NCBI RefSeq assembly: GCF_900114715.1
Contig: NZ_FOTY01000001.1
Coordinates: forward strand, 193,286-257,285
DNA: 64,000 nucleotides
Direction: 5' to 3'
DNA from: Salibacterium qingdaonense
GTDB taxonomy: Bacteria > Bacillota > Bacilli > Bacillales > Marinococcaceae
The translations under genes were made by a program, and so were the position numbers. Positions within the stretch are counted from its first letter, which is position 1, and every line of letters begins with the position of its first letter. The notes beneath the pieces were generated by a model that was not told the DNA's origin, made no database searches, and saw only the letters and a list, made by a program, of their open reading frames with translations. Positions 1 through 9,033 of the stretch are shown here, piece by piece.

Positions 1-75
1 TCTCCTATGATGAAATTAACCACCGCAGAAATCAGGAAAAGCTATCGAATATTGACGTCAAGGAGGCCTCTTAAC

Positions 76-1044
76 ATGAACATGAAACTTTCAAAAGAAA
101 GCGTTTTAGGCCTTATAGCCCTTGGTATTTTTGTAGGAATGGGTTTATTCACACCAGGATTTTTTTCCTCCAGTAATTTAAATAACATGATGTTTCAACT
201 GCCGGAATTCGGGTTGATTGCCCTGGGAATGATGGTTGTCATTGTAACCGGAGGAATTGATCTTTCCATTACCTATATCGCTGCCTTTTCAGGTGTAGGA
301 GCAGCATTAATGATGACAAATGGCTTTGGAATATTACCAGCCATTGTCGTGGGTATCTTATTTGCTTTGGCCTGCGGTGCTTTTAACGGTACGGTTGTCT
401 CAAAAATCGGAGTTCCGCCGATTCTTGTAACACTTGGAACCATGGTTTTATTTGAAGGAGTAATCCTTGCTATTACAAGCGGGAACGCGATTTCAGGATT
501 TCCTGATGCTTATGGACTTATAGGAAATGGATATTACATGGGCATTATCCCTGTATCGCTTCTTATATTTATCTTCTTCATTATCTTAACCGCAGTATTG
601 CTGAACAAATCAACTTGGGGCAGAAGAGTCTACATGTATGGCAGTAATGATATTGCTACTATGTTCTCTGGAGTGAAAAACAGTAAGGTTTTAATGAAAG
701 TCTATTTATATGCCAGCCTGCTTGCTGCTGTGTCAGCCATCATTATGACATCCCGCTACAATTCGGTGAAAGTAGACCTTGGTTCTTCTTATCTTCTCCA
801 GAGTGTAGCAGCAGCAGTGCTTGGGGGCACTGACATTCACGGTGGTTACGGGAAAGTAATGGGAACTATCTATGCTGTTTTAATCTTTCAGTTTATTCGA
901 AACGGACTCAATCTGATGGATGTTCATTCTTCATTGGTGGATGTGGTGATTGGTGCCATTTTGATTATCGTTCTTACGCTGAATTTCTTTTCTGACAAGT
1001 TCAGCAGACGAAAAGCGGAAAGTTCTTCTGAAAAAACAGCTTGA
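76..1044 (+). CDS. RbsC-type sugar ABC transporter permease
   Basis: Membrane permease of a CUT2 (ribose/rhamnose/AI-2 type) ABC importer. About eight to ten hydrophobic segments span the protein, and the family motif around VTGGIDLSI follows the second segment, as in RbsC/LsrC/RhaP. The start is chosen at 76 because AGGAGG lies 9 bases upstream; the frame is open back to an ATG at position 7, so a 23-residue longer N-terminus is possible. The ATPase and any second permease of the importer would lie to the left, outside the window. The binding lipoprotein gene follows after 77 bases. The substrate cannot be told from sequence alone; the neighbours (epimerase, ribulokinase, GH4 glycosidase) suggest a pentose, pentitol or galactoside-derived sugar. 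Confidence 0.88.
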   Translation: MNMKLSKESVLGLIALGIFVGMGLFTPGFFSSSNLNNMMFQLPEFGLIALGMMVVIVTGGIDLSITYIAAFSGVGAALMMTNGFGILPAIVVGILFALACGAFNGTVVSKIGVPPILVTLGTMVLFEGVILAITSGNAISGFPDAYGLIGNGYYMGIIPVSLLIFIFFIILTAVLLNKSTWGRRVYMYGSNDIATMFSGVKNSKVLMKVYLYASLLAAVSAIIMTSRYNSVKVDLGSSYLLQSVAAAVLGGTDIHGGYGKVMGTIYAVLIFQFIRNGLNLMDVHSSLVDVVIGAILIIVLTLNFFSDKFSRRKAESSSEKTA

Positions 1045-1061
1045 ATGTAAATCATTTCGTT

Positions 1062-1090
1062 TTATAAGCCCGGAAAACCGGGGTTTATAA
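1062..1090 (+). terminator. Intercistronic hairpin between permease and binding protein
   Basis: The arms TTATAAGCCCGG and CCGGGGTTTATAA are separated by AAAA in the 77-base gap between the permease and binding-protein genes. There is no T-run, so it is more likely an RNA-stabilising or attenuating hairpin that lets the binding protein be made in excess than a full terminator. Confidence 0.45.
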
Positions 1091-1121
1091 ATAAATCAAG
1101 AAGAAAAAGGGAGGATCAATC

Positions 1122-2210
1122 ATGAAGAAGTTGTGGTTATCGCTGACTGTGGTGATTGTCGGACTTATTTTATTGACAGGTTGTGTATCGGAACAAAGCG
1201 CCGGCAGTGGAGATTCAGGTGAAGGAGGCGGCACTGGAAGCGAAGAAACCTCCGGAAATTCTGAAGAAGGGAACAGCGGAGAATCCGGATCAGACGGAGG
1301 CGGTGGTGTCGCTGTCGTTCCTAAACTTGTAGGCATTCCATACTTTAATGCTTCGGAAACAGGTGCAGAGCAGGCAGGAGAAGACCTGGGAGTGAACGTG
1401 GAATATACCGGCCCGACGGAAGCGGATGCTGCGGCACAGGTAAAAGTAATAGAAGATTTGATTTCTCAAGGTATGGATACTATTGCGGTAGCCCCAAATG
1501 ATCCGGCCTCCGTGGAACCAGTCCTGAAAAAAGCGAAAGAAGAAGGAATCAACGTCATGGACTGGGATACCCCGGCGGACAAAGAATTAGTGGATTTATC
1601 GATCAAACAGGTAGATGATGAGGAATTTGGGCGTCACATGGCAGAAAAGCTGGTGGAAGCGATGGGGACAGAAGAGGGCAAAATTGCTATCCTGACAGGC
1701 GGTCTTTCTGCTGCGAACTTGAACCTATGGATTGATGCAGCCAAAAGCGAATTGGAAGAGAACTATCCTGATATTGAAATTGTTTCGGACAAAATTCCGA
1801 CAGAAGAAAAGCAGCAGGTAGCTTATCAGAAAACCCTTGATCTGTTGAAATCTTATCCAGAATTGGACGGTGTCCTTGCGGTTTCTACGCCTGCGCCCTT
1901 AGGTGCAGCCCAGGCGGTGCAGGAAGAAGGCCTTCAGGATGAAGTATCCGTTGTCGGTTCCGCCCTTCCTACGGATTCTGAGCCATTTCTCGAAGACGGT
2001 TCCCTTGATACAGCCGTTCTGTGGAATCCTGAAAAACTAGGATATCTCACTGTAGCTTTAGGGAAAATGCTGGCCGAAGGTGAAATGCCGGAAGATGGAC
2101 AGGAAATTGAAAATGTAGGAGAAATCACGGTGAAAGATGACGGAAAAACCGTTATTATGGGGCCTCCTCAGGACTACACCAAAGAAAACGCCTCGGATTT
2201 TGATTTTTAG
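1122..2210 (+). CDS. Sugar-binding lipoprotein of the CUT2 importer (RhaS/LsrB-like)
   Basis: Extracellular solute-binding lipoprotein. The signal peptide ends in the lipobox LLTGC with the lipidated Cys at residue 21. Residues about 22-64 form a low-complexity Gly/Ser/Glu linker, then a periplasmic-binding-protein type I fold begins (VPKLVGIPYFNASETG), with the typical segments DLISQGMDTIAVAPNDP and GKIAILTGG. The overall pattern is closest to rhamnose-binding RhaS and AI-2-binding LsrB proteins. The SD GGGAGG lies upstream of the ATG. It is the binding partner of the upstream permease and is followed by a strong terminator. The ligand is not determined; the very acidic linker fits an exported protein of a salt- or alkali-adapted cell. 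Confidence 0.88.
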   Translation: MKKLWLSLTVVIVGLILLTGCVSEQSAGSGDSGEGGGTGSEETSGNSEEGNSGESGSDGGGGVAVVPKLVGIPYFNASETGAEQAGEDLGVNVEYTGPTEADAAAQVKVIEDLISQGMDTIAVAPNDPASVEPVLKKAKEEGINVMDWDTPADKELVDLSIKQVDDEEFGRHMAEKLVEAMGTEEGKIAILTGGLSAANLNLWIDAAKSELEENYPDIEIVSDKIPTEEKQQVAYQKTLDLLKSYPELDGVLAVSTPAPLGAAQAVQEEGLQDEVSVVGSALPTDSEPFLEDGSLDTAVLWNPEKLGYLTVALGKMLAEGEMPEDGQEIENVGEITVKDDGKTVIMGPPQDYTKENASDFDF

Positions 2211-2224
2211 TTGAAATGAATGAG

Positions 2225-2264
2225 TGAAAAGCGGTCAAATGCGATATGATTTGACCGCTTTTCA
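2225..2264 (+). terminator. Rho-independent-type hairpin after the binding protein gene
   Basis: A perfect stem, GAAAAGCGGTCAAAT against ATTTGACCGCTTTTC with an 8-base loop, ends in a short T-run. It separates the transporter genes from the epimerase gene, although readthrough is possible. Confidence 0.7.
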
Positions 2265-2289
2265 AACTAATTATATCAGGGAGGTTTGA

Positions 2290-3252
2290 ATGCGGTTGAA
2301 ACAAAACTATGAAAGAAAAGATGAAGAAATAAAACGGCAATTTTGCAATATGCTGCAAGAAAGCCCTGGAGAATTCAGTGAGCGTCTCAAGTTCTCGTGG
2401 AGCAATTGGGGATTTGGCTTTGAATCTTTGGAAGATTCTTTTCAACGGCTGCATAAAGCAGGTATTCAGTATATTGAAATTCATGGAAATCATTACGGAA
2501 AAGATTTGGGGTATAGTGTACAGGAAACTAAAAGGTTACTGCAACATTATGATTTGAATGTCTCCGGAGTATGCGGGATGTTTTCGGCAGAGAATGATTT
2601 ATCGAGCAATGACCCAAGGAAAAGACAGGCAGCCATTGATTATATTAAGCGTGAAGTAGAATTTACAAAGGAAGTAGGTGGATCTTACTTATTGATTGTA
2701 CCCGGGGCGGTGGGGAGGCCGCAGGCTTATGATGACATGGAACTGGAAAGAAGTGTAGATTCTATTCATCATGTCGCTCCCTTGTTTCAGCAAAACAATA
2801 TTAAAGCAGCAGTGGAACCCGTCAGAGCAGCGGAAGTAAGTTTCGTTCATACTGTCAGTGATGCGGTGAACTACATTAAAAAAGTGGATCATGAAGGTAT
2901 TCAACACATTAATGGAGATGCATATCATATGCAGTCAGAAGAAGAGCATATAGGGGAAGCGATTCTGAAGGCAGGAGACCACCTGATTAATCTTCATATG
3001 GCAGACAGTAACCGGGGAGCTTTAGGAGATGGGCATATGGATATTGATACAATTATTATGGCTCTTTATCTTATCCGTTTCCACCAAAAAGAGGCGTTTG
3101 TCACTCCGGAGCCGTTGGGGCCGGGAGGAGACCCTTATCCAGCTATGCACGCAAAGCCGGATCAAGCCAAACTGAATCATCTTGTTCAGCAGAGCGTATC
3201 GTATTTTCGGGAAAGAGAAGAACATGTAATAACAGGAAAATCACTAGCGTAA
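2290..3252 (+). CDS. Sugar epimerase/isomerase, xylose-isomerase-like TIM barrel
   Basis: A 320-residue member of the AP-endonuclease-2/xylose-isomerase-like TIM-barrel family, close in pattern to D-tagatose/D-psicose 3-epimerases. The four metal and catalytic ligands expected for that family are visible: Glu176 (in AAVEPVR), Asp210 (NGDAYH), His236 (NLHMADSN) and Glu274 (TPEPLG). SD GGGAGG precedes the ATG by 5-6 bases. A transporter lies upstream and ribulokinase downstream, so it may convert an imported ketose or pentulose into a kinase substrate. The reaction is inferred from the family; the sugar is unknown. The roughly 30-residue N-terminal extension before the barrel is longer than usual. 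Confidence 0.8.
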   Translation: MRLKQNYERKDEEIKRQFCNMLQESPGEFSERLKFSWSNWGFGFESLEDSFQRLHKAGIQYIEIHGNHYGKDLGYSVQETKRLLQHYDLNVSGVCGMFSAENDLSSNDPRKRQAAIDYIKREVEFTKEVGGSYLLIVPGAVGRPQAYDDMELERSVDSIHHVAPLFQQNNIKAAVEPVRAAEVSFVHTVSDAVNYIKKVDHEGIQHINGDAYHMQSEEEHIGEAILKAGDHLINLHMADSNRGALGDGHMDIDTIIMALYLIRFHQKEAFVTPEPLGPGGDPYPAMHAKPDQAKLNHLVQQSVSYFREREEHVITGKSLA

Positions 3253-3313
3253 CAGCAGTTGTTTGTACAAGGTTGAAGGTTTTTTTATTTAAGGGGATTT
3301 AGAGAGGTTTGTA

Positions 3314-3342
3314 TTGTTATCAATTGCTATTTTATTTATAAT
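3314..3342 (+). promoter_or_regulatory. Candidate sigma-A promoter of araB
   Basis: -35 TTGTTA (3314-3319) and -10 TATAAT (3337-3342) are separated by 17 bases. The predicted transcription start falls just before the AraR-like operator. Confidence 0.6.
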
Positions 3343-3349
3343 ATAAAGA

Positions 3350-3366
3350 AGTTGTACGTACATGGT
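3350..3366 (+). promoter_or_regulatory. AraR-like operator upstream of araB
   Basis: The core TTGTACGTACA (3352-3362) matches the centre of the Bacillus AraR operator consensus ATTTGTACGTACAAAT; the flanks match less well. It sits at the predicted transcription start of araB, where a repressor would block initiation. The consensus is recalled knowledge; no araR gene is seen in the window. Confidence 0.6.
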
Positions 3367-3394
3367 TAAACCTGTAGACAGGAGGGGACAGAGG

Positions 3395-5065
3395 TTGAGT
3401 GATTATACGATAGGGATTGATTTTGGAACATTGTCCGGCCGTGCTGTCGTTATTGATACGCAGAACGGGAAAGAACTTGCAGCAGTTGCAGCGGATTATC
3501 CGCACGGTGTTCTGGATAATGAACTGCCGCAGCAGATTAAGCTGGGGGAGGACTGGGCGCTGCAGCATCCCGGGGACTATATTCACGTGCTGAAAACGGC
3601 TGTACCTGAAGCGGTACAACAGTCCGGCGTGTCAAAAGAAGACGTGATAGGCATTGCGATTGATTTTACTGCTTGTACGATGATTCCTGTAAGCGCTGAC
3701 AACGAACCGTTATGTCTGGAGGAAAAATGGCAGGATACGCCGCACAGCTGGGTGAAACTTTGGAAACATCACGCGGCCCAGTCTCATGCGAACCGTCTGA
3801 ATGAAGTGCTCGAGCAGAAACGCCCTGATATTCTGTCCCGCTATGGAGGTAGATTATCGTCAGAATGGATGATTGCTAAAATCATGCAGATTGTCGAAGA
3901 AGCACCGGAAGTGTACGCAGAAGCGGATCAATTTCTGGAAGCTGCCGACTGGGTTACTTCCCAAATGACCGGAGTGATCCGGAAGAACAGCTGCACTGCC
4001 GGGTATAAGGCCATTTGGCATAAGCGGGAGGGCTATTTAGACAAAGAAACGTTGAAAGCGCTGTCTCCGAAAATGGAAGACTTATATGAAACGAAACTAC
4101 GCGGGCAAATCTATCCGCAAGGGGAGAAAGCCGGTGAGCTGACCCCGGATATGGCTGATGTGATGGGGCTTTGTGAAGGTACAGCAGTGGCAGTCGGTAA
4201 CGTGGATGCCCACGTGAGCGTGCCTGCTATGGGAGTGACAGACGAAAAGAAATTGGTTATGTCGATGGGAACGTCCATCTGTCATATGCTGCTTGGAAAA
4301 GAAGAACGCACGGTGGAAGGAATATGCGGCGTCGTAGAAGACGGTGTGATCCCGGGGTATTTCGGATATGAAGCAGGACAGTCCGCTGTTGGAGATATTT
4401 TTTCCTGGTTTGTCAATCAGTTTGTACCAAAAGCTTATGAAGAAGAAGCTCGGGAAAGAGCCATGTCCATTCACGGACTGCTGGAAGAAAAGGCGGATAA
4501 ACTCGAACCTGGGGAGACAGGTCTAGTCGCACTGGATTGGATGAACGGCAACCGGTCTGTCCTGGTGGATACGGACTTAACAGGGATGATCCTGGGGATG
4601 ACACTTGACACAAAACCTGAAGACGTTTACCGGGCGTTGATTGAAGCGACAGCATTTGGCACTTATAAAATCGTAAAAAGCTTCACGGAGCAGGGTGTGC
4701 CGATTGATGCCCTGTATGCCAACGGCGGTCTTTCCTATAAAAATAAAATGTTGATACAGATGTACAGCGATGTCACCAACAAACCGATTTATATCGCAGA
4801 AAGCGAAGAGCTTCCTGCGGTCGGTTCCGCCATGTTTGCAGCAGTGGCCGCCGGTTCAAAGAAGGGCGGCTATGATTCCATTCAGGAAGCCGCCTTTCAG
4901 ATGGCACGTCTGAAACCGGAACCAGTTCTTCCGGATAAAAAACGGCATGAAAAATACCTGGATCTTTATGAAGAATATGAACGTCTGCACGATTATTTCG
5001 GCCGCGGGGAAAACGATGTGATGAAACGCCTGAAACAGATGAAAAAAGAGAAAGTCCCAAACTAA
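3395..5065 (+). CDS. araB: Ribulokinase
   Basis: FGGY-family kinase that phosphorylates L-ribulose (often also other ribuloses and pentitols) with ATP in L-arabinose catabolism. The N-terminus [18 protein letters not shown] is diagnostic for AraB, and the ATP-binding [13 protein letters not shown] and C-terminal [14 protein letters not shown] segments are present. The start is taken as TTG at 3395 because AGGAGGGG lies about 7 bases upstream; an ATG at 3362 would overlap the AraR-like operator. Length (556 residues) is normal for the family. No araA or araD is adjacent, so the ribulose may come from the epimerase upstream or from arabinose isomerase elsewhere. Confidence 0.92.
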   Translation: MSDYTIGIDFGTLSGRAVVIDTQNGKELAAVAADYPHGVLDNELPQQIKLGEDWALQHPGDYIHVLKTAVPEAVQQSGVSKEDVIGIAIDFTACTMIPVSADNEPLCLEEKWQDTPHSWVKLWKHHAAQSHANRLNEVLEQKRPDILSRYGGRLSSEWMIAKIMQIVEEAPEVYAEADQFLEAADWVTSQMTGVIRKNSCTAGYKAIWHKREGYLDKETLKALSPKMEDLYETKLRGQIYPQGEKAGELTPDMADVMGLCEGTAVAVGNVDAHVSVPAMGVTDEKKLVMSMGTSICHMLLGKEERTVEGICGVVEDGVIPGYFGYEAGQSAVGDIFSWFVNQFVPKAYEEEARERAMSIHGLLEEKADKLEPGETGLVALDWMNGNRSVLVDTDLTGMILGMTLDTKPEDVYRALIEATAFGTYKIVKSFTEQGVPIDALYANGGLSYKNKMLIQMYSDVTNKPIYIAESEELPAVGSAMFAAVAAGSKKGGYDSIQEAAFQMARLKPEPVLPDKKRHEKYLDLYEEYERLHDYFGRGENDVMKRLKQMKKEKVPN

Positions 5066-5076
5066 CAACATAAGGG

Positions 5077-5110
5077 GGGAAGGGCAGCAAAAACTCTTCC
5101 CTCTCTTTTT
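5077..5110 (+). terminator. Weak terminator after araB
   Basis: A 6-bp stem (GGGAAG/CTTCCC) is followed by TCTCTTTTT. It may allow partial readthrough into the GH4 gene. Confidence 0.4.
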
Positions 5111-5159
5111 ATGAAAGAAAAACGGAGACATTCAAAATGTAAAAAGAGGAGGTCCGGCC

Positions 5160-6644
5160 ATGTCATGCAAAGTGGCATTTATTGGAGCGGGGAGTATAGG
5201 TTTCACGAGATCCCTGCTGCGGGACATATTGTCGGTTCGACACTTTAATGATATTGATATTTCATTCACAGACATTGATTCCGGTCATCTGGAAAAAGTC
5301 ACAAAGCTTTGTCAAAGAGATATTGATAACAATGGATTAACAATTTCCATTCAATCAACGACAAACCGGAGAGAAGCACTGAAAGACGCAGCGTACGTTA
5401 TTGTCATGGTGAGAGTAGGAGGTCTCGAAGCTTTTCAAACCGATATTGATATTCCGTTGAAATACGGCGTGGACCAGTGTGTAGGAGACACGTTGAGTGC
5501 CGGCGGTATTATGTACGGACAGCGCGGAATTCCCGCTATGCTCGATTTCTGCCGGGATATCCGGGAAGTCGCAGCGCCGGATTGTCTTATGCTGAATTAT
5601 GCCAATCCGATGGCAATGTTAACGTGGGCGGCCAACCATTACGGGGGTGTTCGGACGATAGGTTTATGTCACGGGGTGCAGCACGGTCATCAACAGATTG
5701 CCGACGTTCTGCATGCCGCCAAAGAAGAGATCGACATTATCTGTGCCGGCATCAATCATCAAACGTGGTATATTCAGGTGAAACATAACGGAAAAGACAG
5801 GACAGGAGATCTTCTCGAAGCATTTGAGAATCATCCGGAGTATAAAAACACGGAAAAAGTCAGGATTGATATGCTCCGCAGATTCGGGTATTTCAGCACA
5901 GAATCCAACGGCCACTTGAGTGAGTATGTGCCGTGGTATCGAAAAAGGCCGGCAGAAATAAAAGAGTGGATTGACGACAGCAGCTGGATTCACGGTGAAA
6001 CCGGAGGCTACCTGCGGGTATGCATAGAAGGGAGAAATTGGTTTGAAACAGATTATCCAAACTGGCTGAATGAACCTGCTTTTCAGTATGAAGAACAGGA
6101 ACGCAGCGAGGAACACGCGTCGTATATTTTGGAAGCACTGGAAACAGGACAGGTGTACCGAGGGCATTTTAACGTTGTTAATAACGGGGTTATTGCAAAC
6201 CTGCCGGATGATGCTGTCATCGAAGCGCCGGGCTGGGTCGACCGGCACGGAGTGAACATGCCCCTTGTCGGAAACCTTCCTTTAGGATGCGCAGCTGTGT
6301 GCAATCAAAGCATTTCCGTGCAGCGCCTGGCCGTAGAAGCAGCTGTTCACGGAGATGATATGCTGCTCAAACAGGCCATGATGATGGATCCTTTGACAGG
6401 AGCTGTATGCAGCCCTCCTGAAATATGGCAGATGACAGAGGAGATGCTGGCGGCGCAGGAAGCCTGGCTCCCTCAATACGAAGAAGCAGTAAAAAACGCA
6501 AGGAAAAGTCTCCAATCCAGTGAGATGCTTCCCACCAATGAATGTAATCGTGGAGCGGCCCGCGCAAACGTGAAGACAGTGGAAGAAATGAAACACCAGC
6601 CGGGAGCAGCAGCCAAAAATGCCTCAAAGGCCGATAAATCATAA
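5160..6644 (+). CDS. melA: GH4 alpha-galactosidase (MelA-like)
   Basis: NAD- and metal-dependent glycosidase of family GH4, 494 residues. The N-terminal dinucleotide motif FIGAGSIGF, the substrate segment NYANPMAM (about 146-153), the metal-ligand Cys170 in GLCHGVQ and His200 in AGINHQ are all present. The pattern is nearer to MelA alpha-galactosidases than to LplD galacturonidases or 6-phospho-glucosidases, since it has GLCH and GINHQTWY. It is cytoplasmic, so its substrate (melibiose-like or another alpha-galactoside) must be imported intact, plausibly by the importer at the left edge. SD AGGAGG lies 8 bases before the ATG. The exact glycoside is inference. The C-terminal 30 residues are Ala/Lys-rich and probably disordered. 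Confidence 0.82.
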   Translation: MSCKVAFIGAGSIGFTRSLLRDILSVRHFNDIDISFTDIDSGHLEKVTKLCQRDIDNNGLTISIQSTTNRREALKDAAYVIVMVRVGGLEAFQTDIDIPLKYGVDQCVGDTLSAGGIMYGQRGIPAMLDFCRDIREVAAPDCLMLNYANPMAMLTWAANHYGGVRTIGLCHGVQHGHQQIADVLHAAKEEIDIICAGINHQTWYIQVKHNGKDRTGDLLEAFENHPEYKNTEKVRIDMLRRFGYFSTESNGHLSEYVPWYRKRPAEIKEWIDDSSWIHGETGGYLRVCIEGRNWFETDYPNWLNEPAFQYEEQERSEEHASYILEALETGQVYRGHFNVVNNGVIANLPDDAVIEAPGWVDRHGVNMPLVGNLPLGCAAVCNQSISVQRLAVEAAVHGDDMLLKQAMMMDPLTGAVCSPPEIWQMTEEMLAAQEAWLPQYEEAVKNARKSLQSSEMLPTNECNRGAARANVKTVEEMKHQPGAAAKNASKADKS

Positions 6645-6650
6645 TACTGA

Positions 6651-6694
6651 TTATCCCCATATACTCCTATAAGGGAATATGGGGAATTTCTTTT
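6651..6694 (+). terminator. Terminator after the GH4 gene
   Basis: Arms CCCCATAT and ATATGGGG are followed by a T-rich tail (TTTCTTTT). It ends the ara/mel transcription unit. Confidence 0.65.
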
Positions 6695-6765
6695 GAATAG
6701 AGAATACCTTCCTAGGTATCAAATATGTTACAGTGATATAAAAACATAGAAAGAAGGATGAGAGA

Positions 6766-6960
6766 ATGCCGGAAGCCGTGTACTGGGGAGATATTATTTT
6801 TTCCCTGATGATGATACTGGTTGTGATTGCGGTTCTTGTAATTGTGACAGGGGCTGTCATAAAGCTTTTTTCCAAGAAACAGAAGGAGACCGGGGAAATG
6901 AATCAAAAACTCGACCGCATTATGGCACATCTTGAAAAAGATGATGATTTTCGAAAATAG
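6766..6960 (+). CDS. Small membrane protein, DUF4083-like
   Basis: A 64-residue protein with one transmembrane helix (about residues 9-33) followed by a basic stretch and a short amphipathic tail containing MNQKLDRIMAHLEKD. This layout matches the small DUF4083 proteins of Bacillus; function unknown. An AGAAGGATGAG ribosome site precedes the ATG. It lies 54 bases before the fluoride-channel pair, but nothing in the sequence links their functions. Confidence 0.65.
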   Translation: MPEAVYWGDIIFSLMMILVVIAVLVIVTGAVIKLFSKKQKETGEMNQKLDRIMAHLEKDDDFRK

Positions 6961-7014
6961 CCTTAGCGGAGTATGATAGGTGTACCAATATTCTATGGAA
7001 CGATGGTGACCTAA

Positions 7015-7389
7015 ATGAAATCTATTATGGCGGTAGGAGCCGGAGGAGCGGCAGGAACCTGGCTTCGGTATCTCGTGAGCCATCAGCTGCCGTTCGATTT
7101 TCCTGTAGGAACGATGATTGAAAATGTATCCGGAAGTCTGCTGCTTGGACTTTTATCCGGGTGGTTTGCTGTGAAAGCGCCGAAAGACTGGGTGAAAGCA
7201 GGACTTGGTGTCGGGCTGTGCGGCGGATACACCACGTTTTCCACGTTTTCGGCAGATGCGGTAGAACTTTTGCACAAGCAGATGATACTTCCAGCAGCAG
7301 GATATACAGCCGGCACCCTGTTTTTTGGCATAGCGGCCGCTGCGGTTGGCTTTACGGCAGGTCAGAAAGCAGGAGGCGGGCGTTTATGA
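7015..7389 (+). CDS. crcB: Fluoride channel subunit CrcB/Fluc (first copy)
   Basis: A 124-residue protein with four transmembrane segments that exports fluoride. The conserved GGAAGTWLRY, the pore Asn in GTMIENVSGS and the GGYTTFSTFS motif are visible. GTMIENVSGS departs from the more usual GTLLVNVIGS but keeps the Asn. It overlaps the second crcB by 4 bases (ATGA), which indicates translational coupling. In many Bacillales, paired Fluc genes encode a heterodimeric channel. No fluoride riboswitch was recognised upstream. Confidence 0.92.
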   Translation: MKSIMAVGAGGAAGTWLRYLVSHQLPFDFPVGTMIENVSGSLLLGLLSGWFAVKAPKDWVKAGLGVGLCGGYTTFSTFSADAVELLHKQMILPAAGYTAGTLFFGIAAAAVGFTAGQKAGGGRL

Positions 7390-7763
7390 CAGTAATTGGT
7401 TTAACGATAGGGGGCGGTCTAGGCGCCATTTTCCGTTATCTTGCCGGCATGTTTTTCGCGCGTTTTCAAAAAGGTGTGCCGTTTCCTGTCAGTATGCTGC
7501 TTGTCAATGTGATTGGATCCTTCAGTCTGGGTCTTCTCACCGCCTTTCGCTTTGAACCATTTGGGGAAGCAGCCGCACAGGATTCATGGTTTCTATTTGC
7601 CGGGATTGGATTTTTCGGTGCGTTTACGACGTTTTCCACCTTCAGTGTAGAAGCCTTTCAGCTTCTGGAACAACGGAATTACCGCGCTTTTTGCTTATAC
7701 ACAGGGTTATCAACAGCTGGAGCATTCCTCTGCTTTGCTCTTGGATGGCAGCTGGGCGGCTGA
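7386..7763 (+). CDS. crcB: Fluoride channel subunit CrcB/Fluc (second copy)
   Basis: A 125-residue, four-helix membrane protein. It carries GGGLGAIFRYL, the pore segment MLLVNVIGSFSLG and FFGAFTTFSTFS, all Fluc signatures, and is closer to the consensus than its upstream partner. Its ATG overlaps the stop of the first copy as ATGA, so the two are made together and probably assemble as an antiparallel heterodimer in the membrane. The frame is open further upstream over the first gene, but that part is a shadow. Confidence 0.92.
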   Translation: MTVIGLTIGGGLGAIFRYLAGMFFARFQKGVPFPVSMLLVNVIGSFSLGLLTAFRFEPFGEAAAQDSWFLFAGIGFFGAFTTFSTFSVEAFQLLEQRNYRAFCLYTGLSTAGAFLCFALGWQLGG

Positions 7764-7851
7764 TCCGGGAAGCGGGCATTGCGTCTTTTACCAACCATTG
7801 TCTATGATGGGGAGAGTATCAGCACATGTTTAGATGGAAAGGGTGAAGGTG

Positions 7852-9000
7852 TTGAAAATAACCGGATATGAATTGTTTCAGGTGCCGCCGAGATGGCTGT
7901 TTTTGAAGATCGAGACGGATGAAGGAATCGTTGGATGGGGGGAGCCCGTGATTGAAGGACGGGCCCATACCGTGAAGGCTGCCGTGGAAGAATTAATGGA
8001 GTACATAGATGGAAAGAATCCTCTCCGTATTGAGGATCACTGGAATATGCTGTACCGCTCCGGGTTTTACCGCGGCGGCCCGATTCTGATGAGCGCGTTG
8101 GCCGGCATTGATCAGGCACTTTGGGATATCAAAGGAAAATATTATCATGCTCCGATTTATGATCTGCTGGGAGGCGCCGCCCGGGATACGATACGTGTTT
8201 ATTCCTGGATCGGCGGCGACAGGCCGGCCGATGTCGGCGAAGCTGCGAAACAGGCAGCCGAAACCGGATTTACGGCGGTTAAAATGAACGGTACCGAAGA
8301 GCTGCAGTATATCGATTCGTATGAAAAAATCGATGCTGTCGCTGAACGCGTGGCAGCTGTCCGGGAAGCGGTCGGAAAAGGGGTCGGCATCGGTATTGAT
8401 TTCCACGGCAGAGTACACAAACCGATGGCCAAAGTACTGGCCAAAGAGCTGGAGCCTTACCGTCCGATGTTTCTTGAGGAGCCGGTTGTACCGGAGAACA
8501 ACGAAGCGCTGAAGAGTATCGCAGGTCACACCCATATTCCGATAGCAACGGGCGAGCGGATGTTTTCACGGTGGGATTTCAAGCCGCTGCTCGAAAGCGG
8601 CTGTGTTGATGTAATTCAGCCTGATATCTCCCACGCCGGCGGTATCACCGAAACGAAGAAAATCGCGTCGATGGCTGAAGCTTACGATGTAGCTGTGGCA
8701 CCGCACTGCCCGCTCGGTCCGATTGCGCTGGCCGCGTGCCTGCATGTTGACGCAACAGCTCACAACGCCTTTATCCAGGAACAGAGTCTCGGTATTCATT
8801 ACAACAAAGAAAATGACCTGCTCGACTACATCAAAGACCACCGCGTGTTTGATTACGAAAACGGTCACGTGAATATTCCGCAGGGACCGGGACTGGGTAT
8901 CGAAGTCAATGAGGACTATGTAAGAGAACGTGCAGCTCAGGGGCACAACTGGAAAAACCCTGTCTGGCGCCACCCCGACGGCAGTATCGCGGAATGGTAA
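7852..9000 (+). CDS. dgoD: D-galactonate dehydratase
   Basis: Enolase-superfamily (mandelate-racemase subgroup) enzyme that dehydrates D-galactonate to 2-keto-3-deoxygalactonate. A TTG start at 7852 is preferred: it follows a GGAAAGGGTGAAGG ribosome site, and from it the catalytic residues fall at the same numbers as in E. coli DgoD (Asp183, His185, Glu209, Glu235, His285, Glu310). An in-frame ATG at 7834 would add six residues and has no nearby ribosome site. The ending [14 protein letters not shown] is also DgoD-like. No dgoK or dgoA is adjacent, so the KDGal product must be handled by genes elsewhere. Confidence 0.9.
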   Translation: MKITGYELFQVPPRWLFLKIETDEGIVGWGEPVIEGRAHTVKAAVEELMEYIDGKNPLRIEDHWNMLYRSGFYRGGPILMSALAGIDQALWDIKGKYYHAPIYDLLGGAARDTIRVYSWIGGDRPADVGEAAKQAAETGFTAVKMNGTEELQYIDSYEKIDAVAERVAAVREAVGKGVGIGIDFHGRVHKPMAKVLAKELEPYRPMFLEEPVVPENNEALKSIAGHTHIPIATGERMFSRWDFKPLLESGCVDVIQPDISHAGGITETKKIASMAEAYDVAVAPHCPLGPIALAACLHVDATAHNAFIQEQSLGIHYNKENDLLDYIKDHRVFDYENGHVNIPQGPGLGIEVNEDYVRERAAQGHNWKNPVWRHPDGSIAEW

Positions 9001-9033
9001 GTAAAAGAGGAAGAAACAAACGAATACAGCTGA

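Noticed and set aside
6960-7015. Fluoride riboswitch before the crcB pair
   Set aside because: The leader is only 54 bases and lacks the conserved GGCGAUGG and pseudoknot segments I could recognise.
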